A stretch of 29,400 nucleotides of DNA from an uncultured Clostridia bacterium (lineage in GTDB: Bacteria > Bacillota > Clostridia > Saccharofermentanales > DTU023). Each line of letters opens with the position of its first letter. The stretch's first letter is position 1. Made by a program: the position numbers and the translations under genes. The notes beneath the pieces are model-generated. The model worked only from the letters and a program-made list of their open reading frames with translations, ran no database searches and had not been told where the DNA came from. Location of the stretch: positions 1 through 29,400 of the forward strand of contig CAMJYM010000020.1 of the NCBI GenBank assembly GCA_946220865.1, written 5' to 3'. Positions 1 through 7,535 of the stretch are shown here, piece by piece.

Positions 1-230
1 GCTTAATATACCACTAAAACTATCATTCTAGATAAAAATAGTCAAATTTATCTTTCTGTTACGTTACTCCTTATGAAAGTAGATAATGTAACTTCCAGGT
101 TTTTAAGATTTTAACTCGCAAGTTTTTATTTCTGGCATTCATAATTTTCGCTTTGATCTCAAGTTTTTACCTTTCGAACCGTCAGGTATTATATGTATTA
201 AAATTTTATAATGAACAAGCAAAGAATGAC
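1..230. other. AT-rich stretch without a recognisable gene
   Basis: This stretch is markedly AT-rich and has no open reading frame with a ribosome binding site that I can support. It lies outside the left copy of the tRNA-Ser direct repeat (283-304), so it may belong to a further integrated element extending beyond the window, or to old chromosomal intergenic DNA. Nothing in it is recognisable. Confidence 0.5.
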
Positions 231-254
231 AAAAGCCCCATTTCTGGGGCTTTT
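231..254. terminator. Perfect 10-bp hairpin terminator, bidirectional
   Basis: The arms AAAAGCCCCA (231-240) and TGGGGCTTTT (245-254) pair perfectly around a four-base loop, giving a GC core with an A-tract on one side and a T-tract on the other. It can end transcription in either direction. It sits about 30 bp outside the detached att-like repeat, mirroring the terminator next to the true tRNA 3' end at 2283-2316. Confidence 0.7.
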
Positions 255-282
255 GGGCAAGTCACTTATGTTTCATGACTAT

Positions 283-304
283 TATGGCGGAGAAGGAGGG
301 ATTC
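283..304. repeat. Detached copy of tRNA-Ser 3' end (att-like direct repeat, left copy)
   Basis: These 22 bases are identical to 2335-2356, which contain the CCA end, acceptor strand and part of the T arm of the tRNA-Ser gene. The identity stops on both sides: base 282 and base 305 differ from their counterparts. No tRNA body follows here, so this is a 3'-end fragment only. Integrases that use tRNA 3' ends leave such a direct repeat at the far end of the inserted element, which is how I read it. The repeat spacing is 2052 bp. Confidence 0.75.
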
Positions 305-415
305 TCAAAATTAACCACCTCGTAAAAGCTGAAACATAGCTATACCAGGCTTATCATCACTTTGCTAATTCACATGAAAGTTTGCATAACAAGCTTCCGA
401 CAGGGCTGGTTGTTT

Positions 416-1411
416 CTACAATTGGTTGATCTCGTTCTCCATTTCTCTAATACCTGTCATGATTGCATCGAAAGTTGGAATGACTCCGTAGATCATGTTT
501 TTCATTTTGCTATAGTCCTCTTGCAATGCAGGAAAATAACGTTCAGAAGGCATCAGTTTGATTTTCCCTGGCAGCGCCTCTTCATACTTCGCCCATGGAC
601 ACCGATAAAACTTCATTTTGAAGGCAACGACATTTTCTAGCAAGGCTAAATCCTGATATGCATGAATCTTCACCGGACTTGCTGCTAATTTATATAAATC
701 GTAATAATGACGAGAATATCTTCTGGGAAATTCCCCATGCTCTCGGTTCGCCTCTCTATGGAGTATCGTTACTTTTTCCCAGAAAGTTCTTTCGGGAACA
801 GCGGTCCGGATCACAGTTTCTGGCCGTTCAAAAATATTTGGATATTGTTTGGCAGCAAAAGATGAAATGACAGAGTCCTGTGAAGGAGACCAGGATGCCA
901 ATGCCCCAATCTCCAAACGAATCACTTGTAGAATCGAGCTGTCGGTGTAAATCTGCGGATAGGCAAAATTTACAATTGCAGCTTCCTCCTGCTCCAGAAA
1001 TATTGCCGCTTTTTCCTTGATTTCAGTCGATATATCCGCTTGCACCATAGGGATAAAGGTTTCTTCCAAAAGCTTGATTGTTTTCTTTTGCGATGATTCG
1101 CTGAACTTATCCTGCTGAGTATTTGAACGCGGATTCCAAGGTTCTCTGATACCATACCCGAGCAGCCTCCAGTCAAGAATTAAATCAATATCTTCTGAAA
1201 ATCGTTCAATCAAGTGATACGCCATCAACAAACTGGTTCCACCTTTAAAAACCATTCTATCTTTCCATGCACAACGATGAAATAGGTAGTCCAACAAATA
1301 ACAGACCCAAAAATCTTTTTCTACGATCCCGGGAGGCACACCAATCTTCTTAGATGTATTCAAAAATAACGCCTCTCGTTCTTTTTTGGGTAACGATGCG
1401 ATTCCTATCAT
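416..1411 (-). CDS. AbiEii/AbiGii-family nucleotidyltransferase toxin
   Basis: This 331-residue protein matches the AbiEii/AbiGii toxin family, nucleotidyltransferase-fold toxins of type IV toxin-antitoxin and abortive-infection phage defence systems. Visible motifs are KGGTS at residues 56-60 followed by FSEDIDLIL at 71-79, the GS/T...DxD nucleotidyltransferase signature. A second family block, RTFWEKVTILHRE, is at about 208-220. The start codon overlaps the stop of the upstream antitoxin-like gene by 4 bases (ATGA), so the two are translationally coupled. A GAGG-type site lies just before it, inside the upstream gene. Family members are thought to transfer nucleotides to tRNA or other acceptors; the acceptor here is unknown. 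The pair is AT-rich and sits between two copies of a tRNA-Ser end, which suggests horizontal acquisition. Confidence 0.88.
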   Translation of the reverse strand: MIGIASLPKKEREALFLNTSKKIGVPPGIVEKDFWVCYLLDYLFHRCAWKDRMVFKGGTSLLMAYHLIERFSEDIDLILDWRLLGYGIREPWNPRSNTQQDKFSESSQKKTIKLLEETFIPMVQADISTEIKEKAAIFLEQEEAAIVNFAYPQIYTDSSILQVIRLEIGALASWSPSQDSVISSFAAKQYPNIFERPETVIRTAVPERTFWEKVTILHREANREHGEFPRRYSRHYYDLYKLAASPVKIHAYQDLALLENVVAFKMKFYRCPWAKYEEALPGKIKLMPSERYFPALQEDYSKMKNMIYGVIPTFDAIMTGIREMENEINQL

Positions 1412-2025
1412 TTTTGGTTCACCTCACAGATTTTCTTAATGCAGTCAAAAATCCATGCCGTTGTTCCCTTCGCCTCATGAAGCAGCTTTTGTTTTTCTTC
1501 AATAGACAATCTTGCACTTAATGAGCGAATGACCGACTCGCTGACATGCTCCCTGCCAAGTGCTCGCAGACCCTGTATGACCAGCCCGGTTGTAAAAGAA
1601 TATCGGCTGACTTCTCTGTTTAACGTTCGAAAAAAAGAAATGTAAATATTGCCATAGCTGTATTCTTTGTATGGACCATCGCTTACGTACTGCCAAACTG
1701 CTGGAACCTGAGTTGATATTCGTAATAAATTTAATGCTGCCTCCCCCATGGGAAGGATCGACCACCTGTTTTTCCTTGCAATCGCTTCGGCTACTTTTGA
1801 CGGGTCAGCAGCTACCGGTTCATTCAGTAGTTTGCTGAAACGAGGTTTATCATAGATTCCCCGCATTATTCGTCGTATCACTCCTGACCTATCAAGTCGT
1901 GAAAGAGCCATATTGATGGCAGCAGTCGGTGCGATATCGGCAAAGTCGGATGTAATAAAAATGCTTCCGGGCAGCATTTCAGAAATCCTGTTTTCTATTA
2001 GACTTTGATATTTCTCCCGTACCAT
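1408..2025 (-). CDS. AbiEi-like (DUF6088-type) antitoxin and transcriptional autoregulator
   Basis: This 205-residue protein is the upstream partner of the AbiEii toxin. Its N-terminal 60 residues read as a winged helix (ITSDFADIAPTAAINMALSR, then a basic GVIRRIMRGIYDKPRF segment), as expected for AbiEi/DUF6088 antitoxins. These bind DNA in front of their own operon and counter the toxin, usually without stable protein contact (type IV). The remainder resembles the DUF6088 C-terminal region, with a conserved run around ILPMGEAALNLL. Its ATG is preceded by GAAAGGA at suitable spacing. The inverted repeat at 2035-2072 overlaps the promoter and ribosome binding site and is the likely operator. 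I identify it by family resemblance plus gene order; the exact family name is less certain than the pairing. Confidence 0.82.
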   Translation of the reverse strand: MVREKYQSLIENRISEMLPGSIFITSDFADIAPTAAINMALSRLDRSGVIRRIMRGIYDKPRFSKLLNEPVAADPSKVAEAIARKNRWSILPMGEAALNLLRISTQVPAVWQYVSDGPYKEYSYGNIYISFFRTLNREVSRYSFTTGLVIQGLRALGREHVSESVIRSLSARLSIEEKQKLLHEAKGTTAWIFDCIKKICEVNQK

Positions 2026-2034
2026 TTCACGTTC

Positions 2035-2072
2035 CTTTCGTTAGATAAAGTATACGCTTTTTATAACGAAAG
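2035..2072 (-). promoter_or_regulatory. Promoter with inverted-repeat operator for the AbiE pair
   Basis: The arms CTTTCGTTA (2035-2043) and TAACGAAAG (2064-2072) form a perfect 9-bp inverted repeat with a 20-bp gap. On the minus strand a TATACT -10 box (2049-2054) lies between the arms, and the proximal arm runs into the GAAAGGA ribosome binding site. A repressor bound here would block both polymerase and ribosome access. The AbiEi family is known to bind inverted repeats in its own promoter; the assignment here is inference from position and symmetry. Confidence 0.6.
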
Positions 2073-2282
2073 TGAAACACAAAGGTCATATCTTCCAGGA
2101 CGCTTTAAGTTCCTATTCTCTGATCAATCATCTCTCTTTTGACCTGGCAAGTAGGATTTGTCAACCTGATGTCGAATAAATCTGCCTCAAGTTAGAGGAG
2201 TATTGTTATTTCCCCCCAGTAACCCAACTAGTACCCCAAAATTAGCATCATACCCCAAATGTTCAACATTTGTTAAAAAATG
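2073..2282. other. Intergenic region at tRNA-proximal edge of the AbiE cassette
   Basis: No gene is visible. Near 2228-2270 the 9-mer TACCCCAAA occurs twice, about 20 bp apart, with a related TAACCCAAC just before. Short direct repeats next to an attachment core can be integrase arm-binding sites, but no integrase is present and this is speculative. Confidence 0.3.
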
Positions 2283-2316
2283 AAAACCCCTGAAAACATT
2301 ACATTTCAGGGGTTTT
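2283..2316 (-). terminator. Terminator downstream of tRNA-Ser
   Basis: AAAACCCCTGAAA (2283-2295) pairs perfectly with TTTCAGGGGTTTT (2304-2316) around an 8-base loop. It lies about 20 bp beyond the tRNA 3' end on the minus strand and is flanked by A/T tracts, so it can stop tRNA transcription and can also work from the other side. Confidence 0.75.
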
Positions 2317-2334
2317 GCATTTATAAAAAAATGC

Positions 2335-2356
2335 TATGGCGGAGAAGGAGGGATTC
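2335..2356. repeat. Direct repeat at tRNA-Ser 3' end (att-like, right copy)
   Basis: These 22 bases are identical to 283-304. They comprise the CCA end, acceptor strand and T-arm edge of the tRNA-Ser gene plus two bases beyond it. An integrated element would reconstitute the functional tRNA here and leave the displaced fragment at the far end. Confidence 0.75.
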
Positions 2357-2428
2357 GAACCCTCGCTAGAGTAAACCCCTACTAACGGTTTAGCAAACCG
2401 TCCCCTTCGGCCTCTTGGGTACTTCTCC
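2337..2428 (-). tRNA. tRNA-Ser, anticodon GCU
   Basis: Read on the minus strand the gene begins GGAGAAGT (2421-2428) and ends with the matching acceptor strand CTTCTCC, discriminator G and an encoded CCA (2337-2339). The anticodon arm is ACGGT-TTGCTAA-ACCGT, giving anticodon GCT, which reads AGC/AGU serine codons. A long variable arm and the conserved GGTTCGAATCC T-arm are present, as expected for a class II serine tRNA of about 92 nt. The 3' end has served as an integration target: its last 20 bases plus 2 flanking bases are repeated at 283-304. Confidence 0.97.
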
Positions 2429-2444
2429 ATGAGCGAATGAATCG

Positions 2445-2466
2445 CGAAGCAGAGGCTTCTGCTTCG
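2445..2466. other. Perfect 9-bp hairpin in tRNA leader
   Basis: CGAAGCAGA (2445-2453) pairs with TCTGCTTCG (2458-2466) around GGCT. It lies between the probable tRNA promoter and the mature 5' end, so it would form in the precursor leader removed by RNase P. There is no T-tract, so it is not a terminator on either strand. Confidence 0.45.
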
Positions 2467-2478
2467 TCGAGCTTTCGT

Positions 2479-2509
2479 ATTGTAGCACGAAGAGAGGGGG
2501 GCTGGTCAA
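2479..2509 (-). promoter_or_regulatory. Probable promoter of tRNA-Ser
   Basis: On the minus strand TTGACC (2504-2509) and TACAAT (2479-2484) resemble -35 and -10 boxes. They are separated by 19 bp, slightly longer than ideal, and lie about 50 bp upstream of the tRNA 5' end. Confidence 0.5.
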
Positions 2510-2580
2510 GTCAAAAGCGCAAGTTCGTTAAGCTCCGCTCGCTGAGAAGGCGTGTGGCAGGAGTTTTTTCAAAAAAAACT

Positions 2581-2614
2581 CCCCCGCTGTTGCTTATTTA
2601 GCAAGTGGCGGGGG
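2581..2614 (-). terminator. Terminator of the orphan solute-binding protein gene
   Basis: On the minus strand CCCCCGC...GCGGGGG closes a stem that also contains an inner TTGCT/AGCAA pairing, followed by a run of T residues (complement of 2571-2578). It lies 30 bp after the stop codon of the binding-protein gene. One arm is part of a 21-bp near-perfect tandem duplication (2599-2639). Confidence 0.8.
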
Positions 2615-2639
2615 AAGTATAGCAAGTGACGGGGGAAGT
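2599..2639. repeat. 21-bp tandem duplication at terminator arm
   Basis: The unit TAGCAAGTGGCGGGGGAAGT (2599-2618) is repeated as TAGCAAGTGACGGGGGAAGT (2620-2639) with one mismatch. The second copy could also pair with the far arm, so the transcript has two alternative terminator stems. Confidence 0.7.
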
Positions 2640-2646
2640 GGGCGCT

Positions 2647-4314
2647 TTATTCTGCGGGTACGCTTTCCAGCGCGACGATCTTGCCTTCCTTGATGCTGCT
2701 GATCACAGCTTGTTTGTGAGGATCGCCGTATTTGTCGAAGGTCATCTCGCCGCTCACGCCGAGGAATTTCTGGCCTTCGGCAAGGGCTTTCTGAACGGCC
2801 TCTGGCTCAGCTGATCCGGCGCGCTCGATGGCATCGACGATAAGCATATAAGCGTCGTAGCCTAAAGCAGCCATGCTGCCCGGAGCTTTTTGAACTTTTT
2901 CCTGGTAGAGCTTATCAAAGTTTTTGGCCTCTTCGTTGGCCGGAAGCTCAGCGCTGAAATGTGAGACAAAGTAGACGTCCTGATTCGCCGCATCACCAGC
3001 AAGGGTGATAAGGTCGGCGGAATCCCAGGTGTCGCCGCCGAGAATAGGAGCAGTAATGCCCATGGCACGGGCTTGTTTGATGATAAAGCCGCTGTCGCTG
3101 TAATTTCCGGGACAGACAATCACGTCAGGATTGGCGGCCTTGATTTGTTCGAGCTGCACACTGAAGTCCTGTGCTCCGCTCAGATACTGGCCTTCGCTGA
3201 GCAGGGCGTTGTCGCCGTTGGCTTTTTTGAAGCTCTCCGTGAAACTCTTCACCAGGCCAAGCGAGTAATTCGAGGTCACGTCTGTAAGGGTGGCCGCCGT
3301 TTTGGCCTGAAATTTATCTAAGGCAAATCTGGCCAGGATAGAACCCTGGAAGCTATCGGTAAAGCAGACACGGAAGTAATAAGGATTGTCTCTGGTCACG
3401 TCTGGATTCGTGGAAGAGCAGGCAACCGCCGGCACTTTGGCTTCGGCAAAAGCGGGGCCTGCAGCGAGGCTGAGGCCAGAGCCATAAGAGCCAATCACGG
3501 CTGAGATATCGTTTTTGGCCAGCAGACGTTCGACGATGGAGTAGGCTTCTGCAGCATTGGACTGGTTGTCCGCCTGCACCAGCTCAATTTTCCGACCCAG
3601 AACTTCGGGGCGCTGGCTCTGAGCCAGGTTAATTCCGGAGAGAATTTCTTCGGCGGCAGCGCCAAAGGCACCGCTCAGCGGTTCAAAGACCCCGATGCGA
3701 ATGGTGTTATCGCTGCCTTCTGCAGCCTGCAGCGCCGTCAGGCGGCTGTAAGCTTCAGCCGCAGCATTCAACTCAATAGCCTCGACAAGGTTTTTATCTT
3801 TCTGAACCCAGAAGCGAATCTGACCACGCAGCGTACTGTAGTTGAGCACGCTGACATCGTCGGTATCGATCTCATCAGCTGTTTCGCCATAGGCGGCGAT
3901 GAGCTCGGCCTTGCTGGATCCAAGCTTGATCTCTTCAGGCAGAATCAGGCTGTCCGATGATACTTTCCCTTCCTGGACGCGAAGACTGATGATCTCGCAT
4001 TCACTCAGGGGACGCGATTCCAAAGCCAGAGAAGCCAGCAGCACACCCATTTGGCTTTCGCCCTTATGCAGCTGGACGAAGGCCGTTTGTCCGGCTTCCA
4101 GCACACGTTTGGGCTCATCGATCTCCCAGCCGGCGTCGCTCAGAACCTTCATCTCACAGGGCAAGGGAAGTTCTGTGCCATCTAGGGTAGCACTGGACTT
4201 TGAAAGGGGATCAGAAGACTGCGGCGCTTCGCTTTCAGCAAAGATCGTCTGTGCGCCTGCCAGAGATAGGCAGACAAGGCAAATGAAAAGAAAAACAGAC
4301 AGTTTTTTTCTCAT
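2647..4314 (-). CDS. Branched-chain amino acid-type ABC substrate-binding protein with extra N-terminal domain
   Basis: The C-terminal ~370 residues are a type I periplasmic-binding fold of the LivJ/Peripla_BP_6 family, starting near RIGVFEPLSGAFG and continuing through VIGSYGSGLSLAAGP, PAVACSSTNPDVT and LGGDTWDSADL. Such proteins capture leucine-type amino acids, amides or peptides outside the cell. Between the signal peptide and this fold lie about 150 extra residues, with a run around LGSSKAELIAAYGE like the small repeats of lipoprotein-type domains; usual family length is nearer 380. I start at 4314 (MRKKLSVF) because AGAGG sits 7 nt upstream, rather than at the ATG 18 bases earlier. The signal peptide ends near AQTIFA and has no lipobox cysteine. 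No LivHMGF permease or ATPase genes are adjacent, so it is an orphan binding or sensor protein; ligand unknown. Confidence 0.85.
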   Translation of the reverse strand: MRKKLSVFLFICLVCLSLAGAQTIFAESEAPQSSDPLSKSSATLDGTELPLPCEMKVLSDAGWEIDEPKRVLEAGQTAFVQLHKGESQMGVLLASLALESRPLSECEIISLRVQEGKVSSDSLILPEEIKLGSSKAELIAAYGETADEIDTDDVSVLNYSTLRGQIRFWVQKDKNLVEAIELNAAAEAYSRLTALQAAEGSDNTIRIGVFEPLSGAFGAAAEEILSGINLAQSQRPEVLGRKIELVQADNQSNAAEAYSIVERLLAKNDISAVIGSYGSGLSLAAGPAFAEAKVPAVACSSTNPDVTRDNPYYFRVCFTDSFQGSILARFALDKFQAKTAATLTDVTSNYSLGLVKSFTESFKKANGDNALLSEGQYLSGAQDFSVQLEQIKAANPDVIVCPGNYSDSGFIIKQARAMGITAPILGGDTWDSADLITLAGDAANQDVYFVSHFSAELPANEEAKNFDKLYQEKVQKAPGSMAALGYDAYMLIVDAIERAGSAEPEAVQKALAEGQKFLGVSGEMTFDKYGDPHKQAVISSIKEGKIVALESVPAE

Positions 4315-4535
4315 GGGGCAACCTCTTTTCATATTCTTATCTCATAGTATAACGCAAGCAGAAAAATTTTCCTCAGTCAAATAATGGCTCTTTTTCTGTT
4401 GCGAAAGATCATCTGCCTTTGTCAGAGCAGGCTCTTGCCTGCTTTTACCAGAGCAAAATACGACCTGTCATCGGCAGAGCAAGCTACCGTCTCTTTCCCA
4501 AACTCGACTTTGCAGGCCGTTAAACTGAGTCGCAC
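4315..4535. other. Intergenic region between solute-binding protein gene and permease gene
   Basis: No gene is supported. A TATACT -10-like box on the minus strand (4346-4351) lies about 30 bp before the binding-protein start, but no well-spaced -35 was found. The stem AGCAGGC/GCCTGCT at 4426-4443 is a 7-bp hairpin with TTTT on the plus-strand side. It may help separate the permease transcript from the next gene but lacks a T-tract in the minus direction. Confidence 0.4.
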
Positions 4536-6260
4536 TTACTCTCGATTCAACTGTGAGCGCCTTTTCTCCAGGCTGCTGACGATAAAGGAAATCAGCAGGC
4601 TCATGATGAGAATAACGCTGGCATACGCCATCGAAAGGCCCATGTTGTAGTCATGCATCGCCGAAATCATGCGGATGGAAATGGGCTCCGTCTTCACGTT
4701 GTAGAGCAGTGAGGAAATGTTGTATTCACCCAGGCCACGCATAAAGACATAAAGAAAGGCGCTGATGATGGCTGGTCTCGCCAGAGGCAGACGAATCTGC
4801 CAGAGCACTTTCCAGGAGGAAGCCCCGAGGTTGGCCGCGGCATGGGCATAATCGAGAGGAAAGCGTTCGAGTGAGCCCTGAACGGTACGGAAACCTATGG
4901 GCAAAGCCGTGATCGCGTAGGCCAGGGGCATAATCCAGAAGGTTCCCACCAGAATCTGATTGCCCAGAAGCAGAAAAGGCTGGTTGAAGGCTGAAATCAG
5001 CATAATTCCCAGGGTGGAAGCAGGAATCGCAGCGGGCAGGGTAAAGCCAAAGCGGCCGAAATTGCTGGCTGCATCACGCCGACGATCTGAAATAAGCAGG
5101 AAAATAAGCGAAAAAACACAGGCTGTCAGGGCAGCCAGAAGGGACATCTGTAAGCTGTTTCTTAAAGGACGGAAGGCGCGGCGCGCGCCGAAAAGCTGGA
5201 CATAATTTTCCAGGGTCAGGGTCGTCGGCACAATTTGGGTCATCCACTCTCTGGTGGGGCCGAAAGAAAAATATATAACCGCGAGCAGAGGGAGGAAAAT
5301 CATGAGAATCAAAAGCACGGCGATGAGATGCAGGAGAAAACGCAGCTTCTTATTCTGAACCACAAAACGCCCGCGGCGGACACCGCGACTGTCCCGGTCG
5401 AAGTGTTGCTGCCGGGCAAAGCGTTCGCTGAAGAGCATGAGGATGGCGGCAAGGCCAAAGAGGAGGAGAACCTGGAGGCGGGCGCCACCCATATCGTTGT
5501 TGAGTTTCGAGGCGGCTATCCGAGCCGAAAGGACAGTAAAGCGTCCGCCCACAAGATAGGGAGCGGAATAGGCGGATATGCCGGACACAAAGGTCAATAA
5601 AGATGACGTCAGTACAGCCTGCCTGCACTCCGGCCAGAAGACCGTGGAAAAGACCGACCAGGGAGAGGCTCCCAGTTGTCTGGCCGCTTCAATTTGCGAA
5701 TGATCGACATTTTGCAGGGCAAGGCGCAGCTGCAGATAAAAAATGACATATTGGGTGGCCGCGTGAATGAGCAGGATGGCCGGAAGACCGGTAAATTGGA
5801 AAGGGGCCTCGTCCAGGTGAAAGAGGGCTTTGAGCGTCTGGTTGATGACGCCGGTATCGGCGTAGATTTGAATAAAAGCGAGAACCGAGACCACGCCGGG
5901 CAAGACAAAGGGCAAAAAGAGAAAACTATGGAGCACTTTGGCCTTTCGGGGCTGAATCATGAGGGTATAGAAGGCGAGAAAACTCCCCGTAGCTCCGCAG
6001 ACGACGACTGTCAGGAGGCCCAGAAGGATGGAATTGCGCAAGGCTTCGACATTGTGGGAGCTCCAGAGTTTTTGCCAGATGAGCGGCAAATCGCCCTGAT
6101 TTTCCTGATAGACGAGACTGAGCGTCCGCAGGACAGGCCAGAAAACAAAGCTGAAAAGGAAGAGAAAGCTCAGGATCCAGAGGCAGAGGCGCAGGAAGCG
6201 CTGAAGCGGTCCAGGTCTGAAAGAGAGCAGACCCGCAGGGTTCTTCTCAGGCTTGAACAT
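4536..6260 (-). CDS. Ferric-iron-type ABC transporter permease, fused two-domain (SfuB/FbpB-like)
   Basis: This 574-residue membrane protein carries two binding-protein-dependent permease domains in one chain, with about 12 hydrophobic segments. This is the arrangement of SfuB/FbpB/AfuB iron permeases and of thiamine-type permeases. Each half has its EAA loop for ATPase docking: EAARQLGASPWSVF in the first and HAAANLGASSWKVLW in the second. The ATG at 6260 is chosen because GAGGGGAG lies 8 nt upstream and because a longer reading would run about 90 residues into the ATPase gene. The chosen start overlaps the ATPase stop by 14 bases, indicating coupled translation. With the ATPase and the upstream lipoprotein it forms one importer. 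Iron is the likeliest substrate by family, but thiamine or phosphonate cannot be excluded. Confidence 0.88.
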   Translation of the reverse strand: MFKPEKNPAGLLSFRPGPLQRFLRLCLWILSFLFLFSFVFWPVLRTLSLVYQENQGDLPLIWQKLWSSHNVEALRNSILLGLLTVVVCGATGSFLAFYTLMIQPRKAKVLHSFLFLPFVLPGVVSVLAFIQIYADTGVINQTLKALFHLDEAPFQFTGLPAILLIHAATQYVIFYLQLRLALQNVDHSQIEAARQLGASPWSVFSTVFWPECRQAVLTSSLLTFVSGISAYSAPYLVGGRFTVLSARIAASKLNNDMGGARLQVLLLFGLAAILMLFSERFARQQHFDRDSRGVRRGRFVVQNKKLRFLLHLIAVLLILMIFLPLLAVIYFSFGPTREWMTQIVPTTLTLENYVQLFGARRAFRPLRNSLQMSLLAALTACVFSLIFLLISDRRRDAASNFGRFGFTLPAAIPASTLGIMLISAFNQPFLLLGNQILVGTFWIMPLAYAITALPIGFRTVQGSLERFPLDYAHAAANLGASSWKVLWQIRLPLARPAIISAFLYVFMRGLGEYNISSLLYNVKTEPISIRMISAMHDYNMGLSMAYASVILIMSLLISFIVSSLEKRRSQLNRE

Positions 6261-7266
6261 GGATAAGTCTCCCCTCTTCATTGTAGGCATTGATGGCCGA
6301 ACGCTCGAAGCAGAGGCCAAGCTCTTCGCCTGGCTCGTGATGACGCTGATCGGTTCTGTTGGGACATTCCACGGTGATATGAGCCGAGCCGAGGTCGAAG
6401 CGATAACGCATGCTTGCCCCGCAGAAAAAGCGCGAGACAATCTTGCCGCGAACATCCGCCTGGTCATCGCTCTTATCCAAAATCTTAATATTCTCGGGGC
6501 GGATGGCCAGGGCCGCGGCAGGCGCAAAAGCCTTCAAAAGCTCCGGTATTCTGAGGATATTGTTACTGCCGACAAAATCGGCCGCATAAAGGCTGATCGG
6601 GTGATTATAGATGTCCGCAGGAAGACCCTCCTGCTCGATCTTCCCCTGATTGAGCAGAACGACCCGATCGGAGAGGTAGAGGGCCTCACTTTGGTCATGG
6701 GTTACGTAGATGCTGGTGACTCCGGTCTCTTTGTGGAGACGGTGAATCTCCTCCCGCATTTCTTCCCGCAGGCGAGCATCAATATTCGACAGGGGTTCAT
6801 CCAGAAGCAGCAGCTCCGGGTCGGCGGCTAAAGCCCGGGCAAAGGCGGTTCGCTGCTGTTCTCCGCCGGAGAGATAGCCCACGTTTTTACTGCGCAGATG
6901 ACTGAGCTGGGTGAGGTTGAGCAGTTGATCCAGACGCCCGGCAATGTCCCCTGCTGAGACCTTGCGCTGACGCAGGGCATAGGCGATGTTCTCTTCCACA
7001 CTCATGTGAGGGAAAAGCGCGTAGTTCTGAAAAACCATGGCTATCTTCCGTTTTTGCAGGGGCTTGGTCAGGAGTTCTTCACCTTCCATAAAAACCTGGC
7101 CCGCATCCGCTGTTTCAAAACCGGCCAGAATGCGAAGAAAGGTCGATTTGCCGCAGCCGGAAGGACCCAGAAGTGAAACCAGCTCACCATCTCTGATCTC
7201 CAGGTCAATCCCGCATAAAACTTCCTGCTGACCAAAAGACTTGCGCAGTCCCTCAATTTTTATCAT
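6247..7266 (-). CDS. ABC transporter ATP-binding protein (FbpC/PotA-type)
   Basis: This 339-residue protein energises the adjoining permease. It has Walker A GPSGCGKST (34-42), Q-loop VFQNYALFPH, signature LSGGEQQR (132-139), Walker B LLLLDEP (152-158) and the H-loop in VTHDQSEA near 189. The last ~100 residues form the TOBE-type regulatory domain of the CUT1/ferric/spermidine ATPase group, including the run AIRPENIKIL. Length is normal for the group (330-370). Its start ATG has a GAGAGGA-type site upstream, and its end overlaps the permease start. The gene lies 269 bp after the solute-binding lipoprotein gene, with a terminator between them. Confidence 0.92.
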   Translation of the reverse strand: MIKIEGLRKSFGQQEVLCGIDLEIRDGELVSLLGPSGCGKSTFLRILAGFETADAGQVFMEGEELLTKPLQKRKIAMVFQNYALFPHMSVEENIAYALRQRKVSAGDIAGRLDQLLNLTQLSHLRSKNVGYLSGGEQQRTAFARALAADPELLLLDEPLSNIDARLREEMREEIHRLHKETGVTSIYVTHDQSEALYLSDRVVLLNQGKIEQEGLPADIYNHPISLYAADFVGSNNILRIPELLKAFAPAAALAIRPENIKILDKSDDQADVRGKIVSRFFCGASMRYRFDLGSAHITVECPNRTDQRHHEPGEELGLCFERSAINAYNEEGRLIHVQA

Positions 7267-7535
7267 CTCTCTGTCCTCTCAAAAGAAAATAACTTGCTTC
7301 TATTCTAGCTATTGTAGGGCACTTTCTAAAGTCCCGGGCAAAAGTGCCTCATGGAGCCGCTTTCTCTGCTCAGGAAACAGAATTCCACAACTTGATGCAC
7401 TCACTCAGCAACACCCGGCCTTTTACTCGCTTATAAAATAAGCCCGGCATAAAGCCGGGCTTAGCTTAGAGTTTACTTAACCTGACAGAAGATACGCCTC
7501 TCCGACAGGAAAGCTATGGGCTATGAAAGCCGGGA
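7267..7535. other. Intergenic region holding an internal operon terminator
   Basis: No gene is supported here. The only clear element is the hairpin at 7440-7462. The remaining ~170 bp before the ATPase start have no convincing minus-strand promoter, so ATPase and permease expression probably depends on read-through. Confidence 0.45.
7440..7462 (-). terminator. Intra-operon terminator after the solute-binding lipoprotein gene
   Basis: AAGCCCGGC and GCCGGGCTT (7440-7448 and 7454-7462) form a 9-bp stem with a 5-base loop, followed on the minus strand by ATTTTATAA. It lies between the binding-protein gene and the ATPase gene of one importer. Partial termination here would give many binding proteins per transporter, a common arrangement. 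Confidence 0.8.

Noticed and set aside
5676..6266. 196-codon plus-strand frame opposite the permease
   Set aside because: It is antisense to conserved membrane segments and rich in charged residues produced by reversed hydrophobic codons.
6261..6527. 89-residue N-terminal extension of the permease
   Set aside because: It reads through the ATPase gene in another frame; a good ribosome binding site and the membrane protein N-terminus support the ATG at 6260.
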